From Phocaeicola faecalis (GTDB lineage Bacteria > Bacteroidota > Bacteroidia > Bacteroidales > Bacteroidaceae): a stretch of DNA of 64,000 nucleotides. The stretch lies in assembly GCF_021730445.1 (NCBI RefSeq), contig NZ_JADNRM010000001.1, forward strand, positions 906,329 through 970,328, in the 5' to 3' direction. Positions 1 through 8,024 of this stretch are shown one piece after another (within the stretch, counting starts at the first letter, position 1; every line of letters starts with the position of its first letter). The notes under the pieces were generated by a model. That model worked only from the letters and a program-made list of their open reading frames with translations. It ran no database searches and was not told the origin of the DNA. The translations under genes and the position numbers were made by a program.

Positions 1-1
1 A

Positions 2-1063
2 ATGAAGGGAAATGAAGCCATAGCCCATGCCGCCATCCGCTTTGGAGTAGACGGTTATTTCGGCTATCCCATCACCCCCCAATCGGAAATATTGGAAACT
101 CTTGCCGATGAAAAGCCATGGGAAACTACCGGAATGGTAGTGCTTCAGGCCGAAAGCGAAGTAGCAGCTATCAACATGGTATACGGAGGTGCAGCCAGCG
201 GAAAAATGGTTATGACCTCTTCTTCAAGCCCCGGTGTGAGCTTGAAACAAGAAGGCATTTCATACATCGCAGGAGCCGAGCTTCCTTGTTTAATTGTAAA
301 TGTCATGCGTGGAGGTCCCGGTCTGGGTACTATCCAGCCCAGTCAAGCAGACTACTTTCAAACTGTAAAAGGTGGAGGACACGGTGACTATCGCTTAATA
401 GCCCTCGCACCGGCATCAGTTCAAGAAATGGCTGATTTTGTAGGACTTGCTTTCGATTTGGCATTTAAATACCGCAATCCTGCCATCATTCTGGCAGATG
501 GTGTTATCGGACAAATGATGGAAAAAGTGGTATTACCCGAACAGCGTCCGCGCCTCACTGACGAAGAAGTCATGGCACGTTGTCCATGGGCAACCTTCGG
601 CAGACTCAAGCATCGCGGTCCCAACATTGTGACTTCATTAGAATTGGACCCTGCCGAAATGGAAAAGCGCAACATCCATCTTCAGCAGAAATATGCCGAA
701 ATAGAAGAAAAAGAAGTGCGCTATGAAGAAATTCATTGCGACGATGCCGAATATTTAATTGTCGCTTTCGGCTCATGTGCCCGCATTGCTCAAAAAGCAA
801 TGGAGGAAGCACGTGCAGAAGGCATCAAAGTCGGCTTGCTCCGTCCTATTACATTGTGGCCGTTCCCATCTAAAGCAATTGCCGAACGCAGCCGCCAGGT
901 AAAAGGTATCCTCACCGTAGAACTGAATGCCGGACAAATGGTGGAAGACGTCCGTCTGGCTGTAGAATGTAAAGTGCCCGTCGAATACTTCGGACGTTTG
1001 GGAGGTATCGTTCCCGACCCGGATGAAGTAGTTGCCGCACTCAAAGAAAAAATTATTAAATAA
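2..1063 (+). CDS. vorB: 2-oxoacid:ferredoxin oxidoreductase alpha subunit (VorB/KorA-like), 5' end probably cut off
   Basis: This is the pyruvate-ferredoxin-oxidoreductase-type alpha subunit (domains I and II). With the TPP and gamma subunits downstream it would convert a branched-chain 2-oxoacid or 2-oxoglutarate plus CoA to the acyl-CoA, reducing ferredoxin. What is seen: the domain I start (KGNEAIAHAA, then GYPITPQSEI), the family's MTSSSSPGVSL stretch, and a C-terminal domain II ending in a Pro-rich FGRLGGIVPDP segment. Family members usually have a few more residues before the MKGNEA motif, so the ATG at position 2 is probably internal and the true start lies left of the window. A 4Fe-4S subunit gene commonly precedes this one and would also lie outside. 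Subunit type is certain; substrate (2-oxoisovalerate or 2-oxoglutarate) is not. Confidence 0.9.
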   Translation: MKGNEAIAHAAIRFGVDGYFGYPITPQSEILETLADEKPWETTGMVVLQAESEVAAINMVYGGAASGKMVMTSSSSPGVSLKQEGISYIAGAELPCLIVNVMRGGPGLGTIQPSQADYFQTVKGGGHGDYRLIALAPASVQEMADFVGLAFDLAFKYRNPAIILADGVIGQMMEKVVLPEQRPRLTDEEVMARCPWATFGRLKHRGPNIVTSLELDPAEMEKRNIHLQQKYAEIEEKEVRYEEIHCDDAEYLIVAFGSCARIAQKAMEEARAEGIKVGLLRPITLWPFPSKAIAERSRQVKGILTVELNAGQMVEDVRLAVECKVPVEYFGRLGGIVPDPDEVVAALKEKIIK

Positions 1064-1070
1064 TAACCGT

Positions 1071-1238
1071 ATGAACACGAATCTGATTAGAAACATATTG
1101 AATATCATATTTATGGTATTGGCACTGGCAGCCGTTCTTACCTACTTCTTTGTCAGTGACTTTAAAATATTCATCTATGTTTGCGCCGCAGCTATCTTTA
1201 CCAAGCTGATAGAGTTCTTTTTACGGTTCATGTGTTAA
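1071..1238 (+). CDS. Small two-helix membrane protein inside the oxidoreductase operon
   Basis: A 55-residue protein starting at the ATG seven bases after the alpha-subunit stop. It has two hydrophobic segments (about residues 8-27 and 32-50) separated by a short SDFK turn, with Asn/Arg at the N-terminus and an Arg-Phe-Met-Cys end. No domain is recognised. It lies between the alpha and TPP subunit genes and is followed 18 bases later by the TPP subunit, so it is almost certainly cotranscribed. A membrane tether for an otherwise cytoplasmic oxidoreductase is a guess from position only. A longer reading with an upstream in-frame start would overlap the alpha gene and adds a Lys-rich segment; the ATG at 1071 is preferred. 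Confidence 0.7.
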   Translation: MNTNLIRNILNIIFMVLALAAVLTYFFVSDFKIFIYVCAAAIFTKLIEFFLRFMC

Positions 1239-1256
1239 GCGATAGGAGGAGAAAAT

Positions 1257-2021
1257 ATGACAAAAGAAGAAATCATAAAACCCGAAAACCTGGTTTACAA
1301 AAAACCAACGCTGATGAACGACAATCCGATGCACTACTGTCCCGGATGCAGCCACGGTGTGGTTCATAAGCTGATAGCCGAAGTAATCGAAGAAATGGGC
1401 ATGGAAGACAAAACCGTCGGCATATCGCCGGTGGGATGTGCCGTATTTGCATATAACTATCTGGACATCGACTGGCAGGAAGCTGCCCACGGACGTGCAC
1501 CTGCCGTTGCCACAGCCGTGAAGCGTTTATGGCCCGACCGTCTGGTATTCACTTATCAAGGTGACGGCGACTTGGCATGTATCGGTACTGCCGAAACCAT
1601 CCATGCGCTAAACAGAGGAGAAAACATTACCATCATCTTTATCAATAATGCCATTTACGGTATGACCGGCGGCCAGATGGCTCCAACCACACTAATCGGT
1701 ATGAAAACCGCTACCTGTCCTTACGGCCGCGACGTAACCATCCACGGTTATCCGTTGAAGATGACCGAAATAGCCGCCACGCTGGAGGGTACAGCCTACG
1801 TCACCCGTCAGGCTGTTCATACAGTTGCCGCTATCCGCAAGGCAAAGAAAGCCATCCGCAAAGCTTTCGAGAACTCGATGAACGGAAAAGGTTCCAATCT
1901 GGTAGAAATTGTTTCCACCTGTAACTCAGGCTGGAAGATGACACCTCAGGCATCCAATGAGTGGATGGTGGAACACATGTTCCCCTTCTATCCGTTAGGC
2001 GATTTGAAAGATAAAGAATAA
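1257..2021 (+). CDS. 2-oxoacid:ferredoxin oxidoreductase, TPP-binding beta subunit
   Basis: This is the thiamine-pyrophosphate catalytic subunit of the 2-oxoacid:ferredoxin oxidoreductase. What is seen: the CPGCSHG motif near residue 28, a TPP signature made of GDGD (residues 102-105) and the paired Asn at 130-131, followed by YGMTGGQM as in PFOR-family beta subunits. The 254-residue length is normal for the KorB/VorA type. The start is well supported by a strong AGGAGG-type ribosome-binding site just upstream. It is followed 13 bases later by the gamma subunit. It acts in the cytoplasm as part of an alpha-beta-gamma(-delta) complex. Subunit identity is secure; the exact 2-oxoacid substrate is inferred. 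Confidence 0.92.
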   Translation: MTKEEIIKPENLVYKKPTLMNDNPMHYCPGCSHGVVHKLIAEVIEEMGMEDKTVGISPVGCAVFAYNYLDIDWQEAAHGRAPAVATAVKRLWPDRLVFTYQGDGDLACIGTAETIHALNRGENITIIFINNAIYGMTGGQMAPTTLIGMKTATCPYGRDVTIHGYPLKMTEIAATLEGTAYVTRQAVHTVAAIRKAKKAIRKAFENSMNGKGSNLVEIVSTCNSGWKMTPQASNEWMVEHMFPFYPLGDLKDKE

Positions 2022-2034
2022 AAAAACAGAAGTG

Positions 2035-2577
2035 ATGAAACAGGAAATAATTATAGCAGGATTTGGCGGTCAGGGCGTATTGTCAATGGGTAAGATACTG
2101 GCTTACTCGGGACTGATGGAAGACAAGGAAGTGACCTGGATGCCGGCATACGGCCCCGAACAACGAGGAGGAACCGCCAACGTTACAGTTATCGTCAGCG
2201 ATGAACGCATCTCCTCTCCCATTCTCAGCCAATATGATACGGCCATCATACTGAACCAGCCTTCACTGGCTAAGTTTGAAAACAAGGTAAAACCGGGAGG
2301 TATTCTGATTTACGACGGATATGGCATTATTGAACCGCCGACCCGCAAAGACATTCAAATTTACCGCATCGATGCTATGGATGCAGCCAATGAACGCGGC
2401 ATTGCCAAAACATTCAATATGATTGTTTTGGGAGGATTATTGAAACTGCGTCCGGTGGTAGCCATTGAAAGTGTACTGAAAGCGTTACGCAAGACATTGC
2501 CCGAACGCCACCACCACCTTATCCCCGTAAACGAAGAAGCAATTCACATCGGAATGGAGATTATTAAGCCTCAGTAA
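2035..2577 (+). CDS. 2-oxoacid:ferredoxin oxidoreductase gamma subunit
   Basis: This is the gamma-type (PFOR domain III) subunit that completes the oxidoreductase. What is seen: an N-terminal GFGGQGVLSMG glycine-rich motif (about residues 9-19), PAYGPEQRGGT, and a C-terminal ERHHHLIPVNEEA stretch typical of the family. The ATG at 2035 is preferred over the GTG one codon earlier. It is the last gene of the operon: a clear hairpin and T-tract follow within 30 bases. Length (180 residues) is normal for a stand-alone gamma subunit. Confidence 0.92.
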   Translation: MKQEIIIAGFGGQGVLSMGKILAYSGLMEDKEVTWMPAYGPEQRGGTANVTVIVSDERISSPILSQYDTAIILNQPSLAKFENKVKPGGILIYDGYGIIEPPTRKDIQIYRIDAMDAANERGIAKTFNMIVLGGLLKLRPVVAIESVLKALRKTLPERHHHLIPVNEEAIHIGMEIIKPQ

Positions 2578-2602
2578 GTTAAAATAACTCTAAACGAATA
2601 AT

Positions 2603-2648
2603 AAAAGGAAGAACTTTCCACAGTGGAAAAGCTCTTCCTTTTATTTTT
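2603..2648 (+). terminator. Rho-independent terminator of the oxidoreductase operon
   Basis: An 18-base arm (2603-2620) pairs with 2624-2642, with one bulge or mismatch, around a tiny loop. It is followed by a T-rich run. It sits 25 bases after the gamma subunit stop and just before the promoter of the next gene. Confidence 0.85.
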
Positions 2649-2654
2649 ATATTG

Positions 2655-2663
2655 TATCTTTGC
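2655..2663 (+). promoter_or_regulatory. Bacteroides -7 promoter box for the porin gene
   Basis: TATCTTTGC matches the Bacteroides -7 consensus TAnnTTTG. It ends only 7 bases before the ATG at 2671, so the transcript would have almost no leader. No convincing TTTG -33 box is visible at 19-21 bases upstream. Confidence 0.6.
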
Positions 2664-2670
2664 GGGCGTT

Positions 2671-4773
2671 ATGAAAAGAATATTCTCACTCATTCTATTA
2701 ATGTTTTTGTGCAGCCAAGTGGTGTTGCAAGCACAAAACACACTGAATAATAACTTCGGTTCTTCTGCCAGCGGATTAAGCATGGGGCAGCGCGACCGTA
2801 ATGGAAACCCCATAGATACAACTGCCGTAGTCGATGCAAATACCATTCCCATCGGACTATATTCATGGAAAATAGACAGCCGCTTCGGTAATGTGACCGT
2901 CGTGCCGGTGGACACCCTGACGCACGCTTTCCAAAATACAAACGACACCGGAGGCATGACCGGACAATATAATTATCTGGGTAACTTAGGTTCTCCCCGC
3001 CTGTCACGTCTTTTTTTCGACCGCCGGGATGCCAGCCAGTTCTTTTTTACCGACCCTTATGACCTTACCGTGCTCCGTCCGGAAGACATCATATTTACCA
3101 ATACGCTTTCCCCCTTTACCAATCTGAGCTATTACAAGACTTTCGACAGCCGTAACGGTGAAGAGCGTTTCAAGTCTTACTTCGCCATCAATGCCAACAA
3201 GCGATTCGGTATCGGTTTTTATATCGATTATCTTTACGGACGCGGTCTCTACGCCAGCCAGTCTACAGCATTCTTTAATGGGGGACTGTTTGCCAGCTAT
3301 CGGGGAGACAAATACAATATGCACTTTGTCTTCAACAATGACAACCTGAAAATGGCTGAGAACGGCGGTATCGCCGACGACCGCTATATCACCAATCCTT
3401 TGGACATGGCGGAAGGAAAAAAGGAATACAAATCCTATGATATTCCCACCAACCTGAATAAAGTATGGAACCATAATACCAGCTATCATGTATTTATGAC
3501 CCAGCGCTACAACCTTGGCTTTCACAAAGAAAAGACGGACAGTGTAGCTAAAGATTCTGTAAGGATTATCCAGGAATTTGTTCCTGTCACCAGCTTCATC
3601 CACACGTTGCAAGTCGACCTGAACGGACGCAAATACATCTCTTATGATGACGAACAGAATCAGAAATATTTTGAACACAATTATTTGGGTAATGACTCTA
3701 TTGACAAGACCCGACGCTCTTCCATCAAAAATACCATCGGCATATCACTGCACGAAGGCTTCAACAAATGGGCCAAGGCAGGACTTACCGCTTTTATGAG
3801 TTACGAATACCGCAACTTTACACTGACAGATACGACAGATGTTCCCAAAGAACGCCGTTTGGAGCATTATAAAGAAAGCGTACTATCCATTGGAGGCCAA
3901 TTGTCCAAGCGTCAAGGCAAACTGCTGCACTATAATGTTTTAGGCGAGCTGGCTATCGCAGGTGAAGATGCCGGACAATTCAATATCGAAGGTAACGGAG
4001 ATTTGAATATACCTCTATTTGGCGACACCGTTCGGCTGGAAGCCAATGCATTTATCAAGAACCAGAATCCGGTCTTCTATTTCAGGCATTTCCATTCCAA
4101 GCATTACTGGTGGAATAATGATGACCTATCCAAAATCATGCGTACCCGACTGGAAGGAAAATTGAGTTTCGACAAATGGGGAACGACTTTGCGTGCCGGC
4201 GTAGAGAATATCAAGAACTACACCTACCTTGCCAATACAAGTGTCCCTGTAAAGGACAGTGAAGGCAAAATCCTCTCCTTTAAGAACAATGCTGCCGTAG
4301 AGCAATACACCGGAAATATTCAGGTATTAAGTGCTGTGTTGCAGCAAAAGTTTAAATTCGGCATCCTGCATCTGGACGGTGAAGTAGCTTATCAGAAATC
4401 GAGCAAGCAAGATATCCTGCCTTTGCCCGAACTATCTATGTATGGCAATCTCTATATCAAAACAGGACTTGCCAAGAAAGTGCTCCAACTGGAACTGGGA
4501 GCCGATGTGCGTTACTTCACCAAGTATTATGCACCGGACTATTCTCCTGCCATCGGTCAATTCTATAATCAGAACCCCGAAGACAAGATTGAAATCGGTT
4601 CTTATCCTATCATCAATGTCTATGCCAATCTGCACTTGAAACGTACTCGTTTCTTTGTAATGATGTATCATATCAATCAGGGTTCGGGCAGTTCAAGATA
4701 CTTCCTTGCACCCCATTATCCGGTCAATCCGAAAATGATTAAGTTCGGACTCTCATGGAATTTCTTTGACTAA
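2671..4773 (+). CDS. Putative outer-membrane porin (Porin_10-like)
   Basis: A 700-residue outer-membrane beta-barrel protein. The chosen ATG gives a clean signal peptide (MKRIFSLILLMFLCSQVVLQ, cleavage after AQ). The upstream in-frame extension would start within the terminator and promoter and is rejected. The mature part is rich in alternating aromatic and polar strands (YNLGFHK, YYAPDYSP, RTRFFVMMYHIN) and ends in an aromatic-terminated beta-strand (FGLSWNFFD), the usual barrel C-terminus. This matches the Bacteroidetes 'putative porin' family. It precedes a solute-binding-like gene by 8 bases, so the two are likely cotranscribed. The transported solute is unknown. Confidence 0.75.
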   Translation: MKRIFSLILLMFLCSQVVLQAQNTLNNNFGSSASGLSMGQRDRNGNPIDTTAVVDANTIPIGLYSWKIDSRFGNVTVVPVDTLTHAFQNTNDTGGMTGQYNYLGNLGSPRLSRLFFDRRDASQFFFTDPYDLTVLRPEDIIFTNTLSPFTNLSYYKTFDSRNGEERFKSYFAINANKRFGIGFYIDYLYGRGLYASQSTAFFNGGLFASYRGDKYNMHFVFNNDNLKMAENGGIADDRYITNPLDMAEGKKEYKSYDIPTNLNKVWNHNTSYHVFMTQRYNLGFHKEKTDSVAKDSVRIIQEFVPVTSFIHTLQVDLNGRKYISYDDEQNQKYFEHNYLGNDSIDKTRRSSIKNTIGISLHEGFNKWAKAGLTAFMSYEYRNFTLTDTTDVPKERRLEHYKESVLSIGGQLSKRQGKLLHYNVLGELAIAGEDAGQFNIEGNGDLNIPLFGDTVRLEANAFIKNQNPVFYFRHFHSKHYWWNNDDLSKIMRTRLEGKLSFDKWGTTLRAGVENIKNYTYLANTSVPVKDSEGKILSFKNNAAVEQYTGNIQVLSAVLQQKFKFGILHLDGEVAYQKSSKQDILPLPELSMYGNLYIKTGLAKKVLQLELGADVRYFTKYYAPDYSPAIGQFYNQNPEDKIEIGSYPIINVYANLHLKRTRFFVMMYHINQGSGSSRYFLAPHYPVNPKMIKFGLSWNFFD

Positions 4774-4781
4774 CCGCAGTG

Positions 4782-5597
4782 ATGAAGAGATATTTGAAAT
4801 ATATCATAATAGGAATTGTGGCTGTCGCCCTCTATACCCTCCTTTTCCCCAAAAAAGAGAAAGAGAAGAGTGAACCGCGAGACTACCAGGCTATCGTCGA
4901 ATCGGGAGTTCTGCGGGCTGTAACAGAATATAATTCCATCAGTTATTTTGCCGACGGAGATACCGTAAGCGGTTTTCATTATGAATTATTGAATGCGTTT
5001 GCCCGCAGCAAAGGACTGGCGCCTGAAATTACTCCGGAAATGAGTTTCGAAAAAAGACAGGAAGGCATATTAACCGGAAAATACGACATACTGGCAAACA
5101 GCACCATAGTGACCAGCGAATCAAAAGACTCATTGCTGTTCACCCACCCCATCCTTCTCAACAAGCAAGTGCTGGTACAACGTAAACCCGAACAGGAAAA
5201 CGACAGTATGTATATCCACAGCCAATTAGAGCTAGCACGTAAAACCCTTCACGTGGTCAAAGGCTCACCCGCTCTGCTCCGCATCCATAATCTGAGCAAT
5301 GAAATCGGAGATACCATTTACATTCAAGAAGTAGAGAAATACGGCCCCGAACAACTGTTGGCAATGGTGGCTCACGGAGATATAGACTACACGGTATGCG
5401 ACGAAAGCATAGCCCAAGCCTCCATCAATGATTTTCCACAACTGGACATAGAGACAGCCATCAGCTTCACCCAATTCTATTCATGGGGAGTAAGCAAACA
5501 TTCCCCCATCTTGCTGGACAGTTTGAATGCATGGCTCGACACTTACACACAGACCCCCGAATTCAGAGAACTACAGAAGAAATACTATAATAAGTGA
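4782..5597 (+). CDS. Membrane-anchored periplasmic solute-binding-like protein (SBP family 3 / MltF N-domain type)
   Basis: A 271-residue protein with an N-terminal hydrophobic anchor (about residues 6-22) followed by a Lys/Glu-rich linker and a family 3 periplasmic binding fold: SGVLRAVTEYNS, the F-x-YEL-N-AFA helix, YDILANSTIVTSES, and a C-terminal TPEFRELQKKYY helix. The fold matches the N-terminal domain of MltF-type proteins, but the lytic transglycosylase domain is absent. The start is taken at the ATG rather than the GTG one codon earlier. It is coupled to the upstream porin gene (8-base gap), suggesting it works with it. No ABC permease is nearby, so a sensing or murein role is as likely as transport. 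Confidence 0.7.
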   Translation: MKRYLKYIIIGIVAVALYTLLFPKKEKEKSEPRDYQAIVESGVLRAVTEYNSISYFADGDTVSGFHYELLNAFARSKGLAPEITPEMSFEKRQEGILTGKYDILANSTIVTSESKDSLLFTHPILLNKQVLVQRKPEQENDSMYIHSQLELARKTLHVVKGSPALLRIHNLSNEIGDTIYIQEVEKYGPEQLLAMVAHGDIDYTVCDESIAQASINDFPQLDIETAISFTQFYSWGVSKHSPILLDSLNAWLDTYTQTPEFRELQKKYYNK

Positions 5598-5629
5598 TTT
5601 CTTATACGGATTAAGTTGCAAAATCTTAA

Positions 5630-5638
5630 TATATTTGC
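5630..5638 (+). promoter_or_regulatory. Possible -7 promoter box for the Gfo/Idh/MocA gene
   Basis: TATATTTGC fits TAnnTTTG and lies 49 bases before the ATG. A well-spaced -33 TTTG is not evident, so confidence is moderate. Confidence 0.45.
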
Positions 5639-5686
5639 AATCTGAATTGTTGTCATTTCAAGAGGAATGACGAAAATAGTATAGTA

Positions 5687-6676
5687 ATGAACAAGCTAGA
5701 AACAGTAAAATGGGGTTTTATCGGTTGCGGTGAAGTAACCGAGAAAAAGAGTGGACCCGCCTTCGCTATGATTGAAGGCTCTCAAGTAGTGGCTGTGATG
5801 AGTCGCAACAAAGAAAAAGCAGAATCTTATGCCAAACGACACAATATTCCACGTTGGTATACCGACGTGCAGCAACTCATTGGTGATGAAGATGTAAATG
5901 CCGTCTATATCGCCACGCCCCCCTCTTCCCATGCCACCTTTGCTATCATGGCAATGAAGGCCGGAAAACCTGTCTATATTGAAAAGCCGATGGCAGCCAG
6001 TTATGAAGACTGCGCCCGCATCAACCGCATTTCGCAAGAAACTGGTGTTCCGTGTTTTGTAGCTTACTACCGCCGCTATCTTCCCTACTTTCAGAAAGTA
6101 CGCCAAATGGTAGAGAACGGAGAAGTCGGCAATGTAATCAACATACAAATCCGTTTTGCCCAACCTCCGCGTAACCTCGATTATAACAGCACGAACCTGC
6201 CTTGGCGTGTACAGGCAGACATTGCAGGAGGCGGCTACTTCTACGACCTCGCCCCCCATCAATTAGACTTGCTGCAAGATATGTTCGGCTGCATACTCGA
6301 AGCTGAAGGATATAAAAGTAACCGTGGCGGTCTCTATCAGGCAGAAGACACCATCAGCGCCTGTTTCAAATTTGATTCCGGTCTGCCCGGTTCCGGCTCA
6401 TGGTGCTTTGTGGCACATGAATCAGCCAAAGAAGACCGCATCGAAATCATCGGCGACAAGGGAATGATTTGTTTCTCAGTCTTCACTTACGAACCCATCG
6501 CTCTGCACACAGAAAGAGGACGTGAAGAATTCCTCCCCGAAAATCCCCCTCACGTACAACTCCCTCTTATCAAGGCGGTGGTAGAGCATCTGCAAGGAAA
6601 GGCAATCTGTACCTGTGACGGAATCAGTGCTACTCCCACAAACTGGGTAATGGATCGTATTTTAAATAAACTTTAA
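5687..6676 (+). CDS. Gfo/Idh/MocA family NAD(P)-dependent oxidoreductase
   Basis: A 329-residue dehydrogenase with an N-terminal Rossmann fold (GFIGCGEVTE, about residues 10-19) and the diagnostic EKPMA motif (about residue 99), where the Lys is catalytic. The C-terminal alpha/beta domain has AGGGYFYDLAPHQLDLL, holding the usual catalytic His/Asp region. Such enzymes oxidise or reduce sugars, inositols or their derivatives in the cytoplasm. The substrate cannot be read from the sequence. No sugar pathway genes lie beside it. The following gene starts 10 bases after its stop, so they may share a transcript although their functions look unrelated. Confidence 0.85.
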   Translation: MNKLETVKWGFIGCGEVTEKKSGPAFAMIEGSQVVAVMSRNKEKAESYAKRHNIPRWYTDVQQLIGDEDVNAVYIATPPSSHATFAIMAMKAGKPVYIEKPMAASYEDCARINRISQETGVPCFVAYYRRYLPYFQKVRQMVENGEVGNVINIQIRFAQPPRNLDYNSTNLPWRVQADIAGGGYFYDLAPHQLDLLQDMFGCILEAEGYKSNRGGLYQAEDTISACFKFDSGLPGSGSWCFVAHESAKEDRIEIIGDKGMICFSVFTYEPIALHTERGREEFLPENPPHVQLPLIKAVVEHLQGKAICTCDGISATPTNWVMDRILNKL

Positions 6677-6686
6677 TATCACATTT

Positions 6687-7820
6687 ATGACAAACGCCCG
6701 AAAAATCTGTTTGCTGCTCAGTTTCTTTCTTTATATCCTGAGTGCTTCCGCACAAGAAGAGATAGAGAAGGACACGACAGTGCAAAACAATAAAGGCGTT
6801 CTTGTCAATCTGACAGACGGCATTGCCACCACAGTGCGTCACACCGGCCGTAAAATCAGAAAGGTGGGCAAAGAGTTCAATGCCATCGACACCACGTTCA
6901 TCTCACCCAATCTTTATAATCTGGCATTTATGTTGGAACACAGCAGTTGGTATGAATACTACCGATTGGGCAGCAACAACAATAACGGTGAACAAAGCAT
7001 AAGTTTCTCACCGAACGCCAATTTCAAGTTAGGAGTTTATTTTGGTTGGCGGTGGATATTCTTGGGATACTCTTTTGATGTAAAAGACATCTTTGGCGGA
7101 CACAAAAACAAAGCCAAAAAAACAGAAATGGCACTCAACCTTTACAGCTCTAAATTTGGTGTAGACTTATATTGGAGAAAGACCGGAAGCGATTTCAAGA
7201 TACGCTCATACAATGGTTTCCAATTAAACGAGCCAGTCAAAAATATGGACTTCAACGGCTTCCAAAGTAAAATCAAGGGTTTGAACGCCTACTGGATATT
7301 CAATTACAAACGCTTCTCTTACCCTGCCGCCTACAGCCAATCTACCAACCAGAGGAAAAGCGCCGGCTCTTTAATGGCAGGATTCTCTTACTCGCAACAT
7401 AATATTTCCTTTGATTATGATAAGCTGCCGACCGAGATGAGGGAACAGTTACACAATGCTTTACTTTTCAAGAAAGTGAAATATTCGGATTACAGCCTTT
7501 GTCTGGGCTACGGTTATAACTGGGTCTTTGCCAAGAACTGGGTATCCAACCTTTCACTCCTTCCCGCCATCGCCTATAAGAAATCAAAGATAGACGATAC
7601 GCCCCAGCCCCGTACCCATTGGATAAAAGATATCAATTTCGACTTGATTACCCGTGCCTCCATCGTCTATAATAACAGTAAATACTTCGCAGGTGCCGCA
7701 TTGGTCATGCACACCTACGATTATCGGAAAGAAGACTTTTCACTGACTAATACTTTCGGAACCCTACGCGTATATGTCGGACTCAACTTCTGGAAAAAGA
7801 AAGAATACCGTCATAAATAG
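6687..7820 (+). CDS. DUF4421 family outer-membrane-type protein
   Basis: A 377-residue secreted protein with a signal peptide (LLLSFFLYILSASAQ, cleavage near residue 22) and a Tyr/Phe/Trp-rich, probably beta-barrel body: KLGVYFGWRWIFLGYSFD, SKFGVDLYWRKTG, a late LGYGYNWVFAKNW strand, and an ending in LRVYVGLNFWKKKEYRHK. The pattern matches the Bacteroidetes DUF4421 family, whose function is unknown. It starts 10 bases after the Gfo/Idh/MocA gene. The short basic tail after the last strand is unusual for a barrel, so the exact topology is uncertain. Confidence 0.7.
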   Translation: MTNARKICLLLSFFLYILSASAQEEIEKDTTVQNNKGVLVNLTDGIATTVRHTGRKIRKVGKEFNAIDTTFISPNLYNLAFMLEHSSWYEYYRLGSNNNNGEQSISFSPNANFKLGVYFGWRWIFLGYSFDVKDIFGGHKNKAKKTEMALNLYSSKFGVDLYWRKTGSDFKIRSYNGFQLNEPVKNMDFNGFQSKIKGLNAYWIFNYKRFSYPAAYSQSTNQRKSAGSLMAGFSYSQHNISFDYDKLPTEMREQLHNALLFKKVKYSDYSLCLGYGYNWVFAKNWVSNLSLLPAIAYKKSKIDDTPQPRTHWIKDINFDLITRASIVYNNSKYFAGAALVMHTYDYRKEDFSLTNTFGTLRVYVGLNFWKKKEYRHK

Positions 7821-7950
7821 TGGCATATTAATAATTCTCCTTCAACCAAATACCGAGAAAACAATCATATATCCGGTAAACTCCCAACTCTTGCGTTACA
7901 AGTAACAGACTGCTTTTTCCCTTTAACTCACAATCCCCGCTACAAAAAAA

Positions 7951-7985
7951 ATGTATCAAGAGCAATGCTTCGCTCCTGATACATT
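7951..7985 (-). terminator. Terminator of the FadL-like/Ser-rich operon
   Basis: A 13-base arm pairs with its partner with one mismatch, around a GC-containing loop. On the minus strand the hairpin is followed by a run of seven T. It lies 40 bases beyond the stop of the FadL-like gene. It may also stop transcription from the left. Confidence 0.8.
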
Positions 7986-8024
7986 CACATTTAATTTAAT
8001 TATATTAGACTCACAATAAATCCA

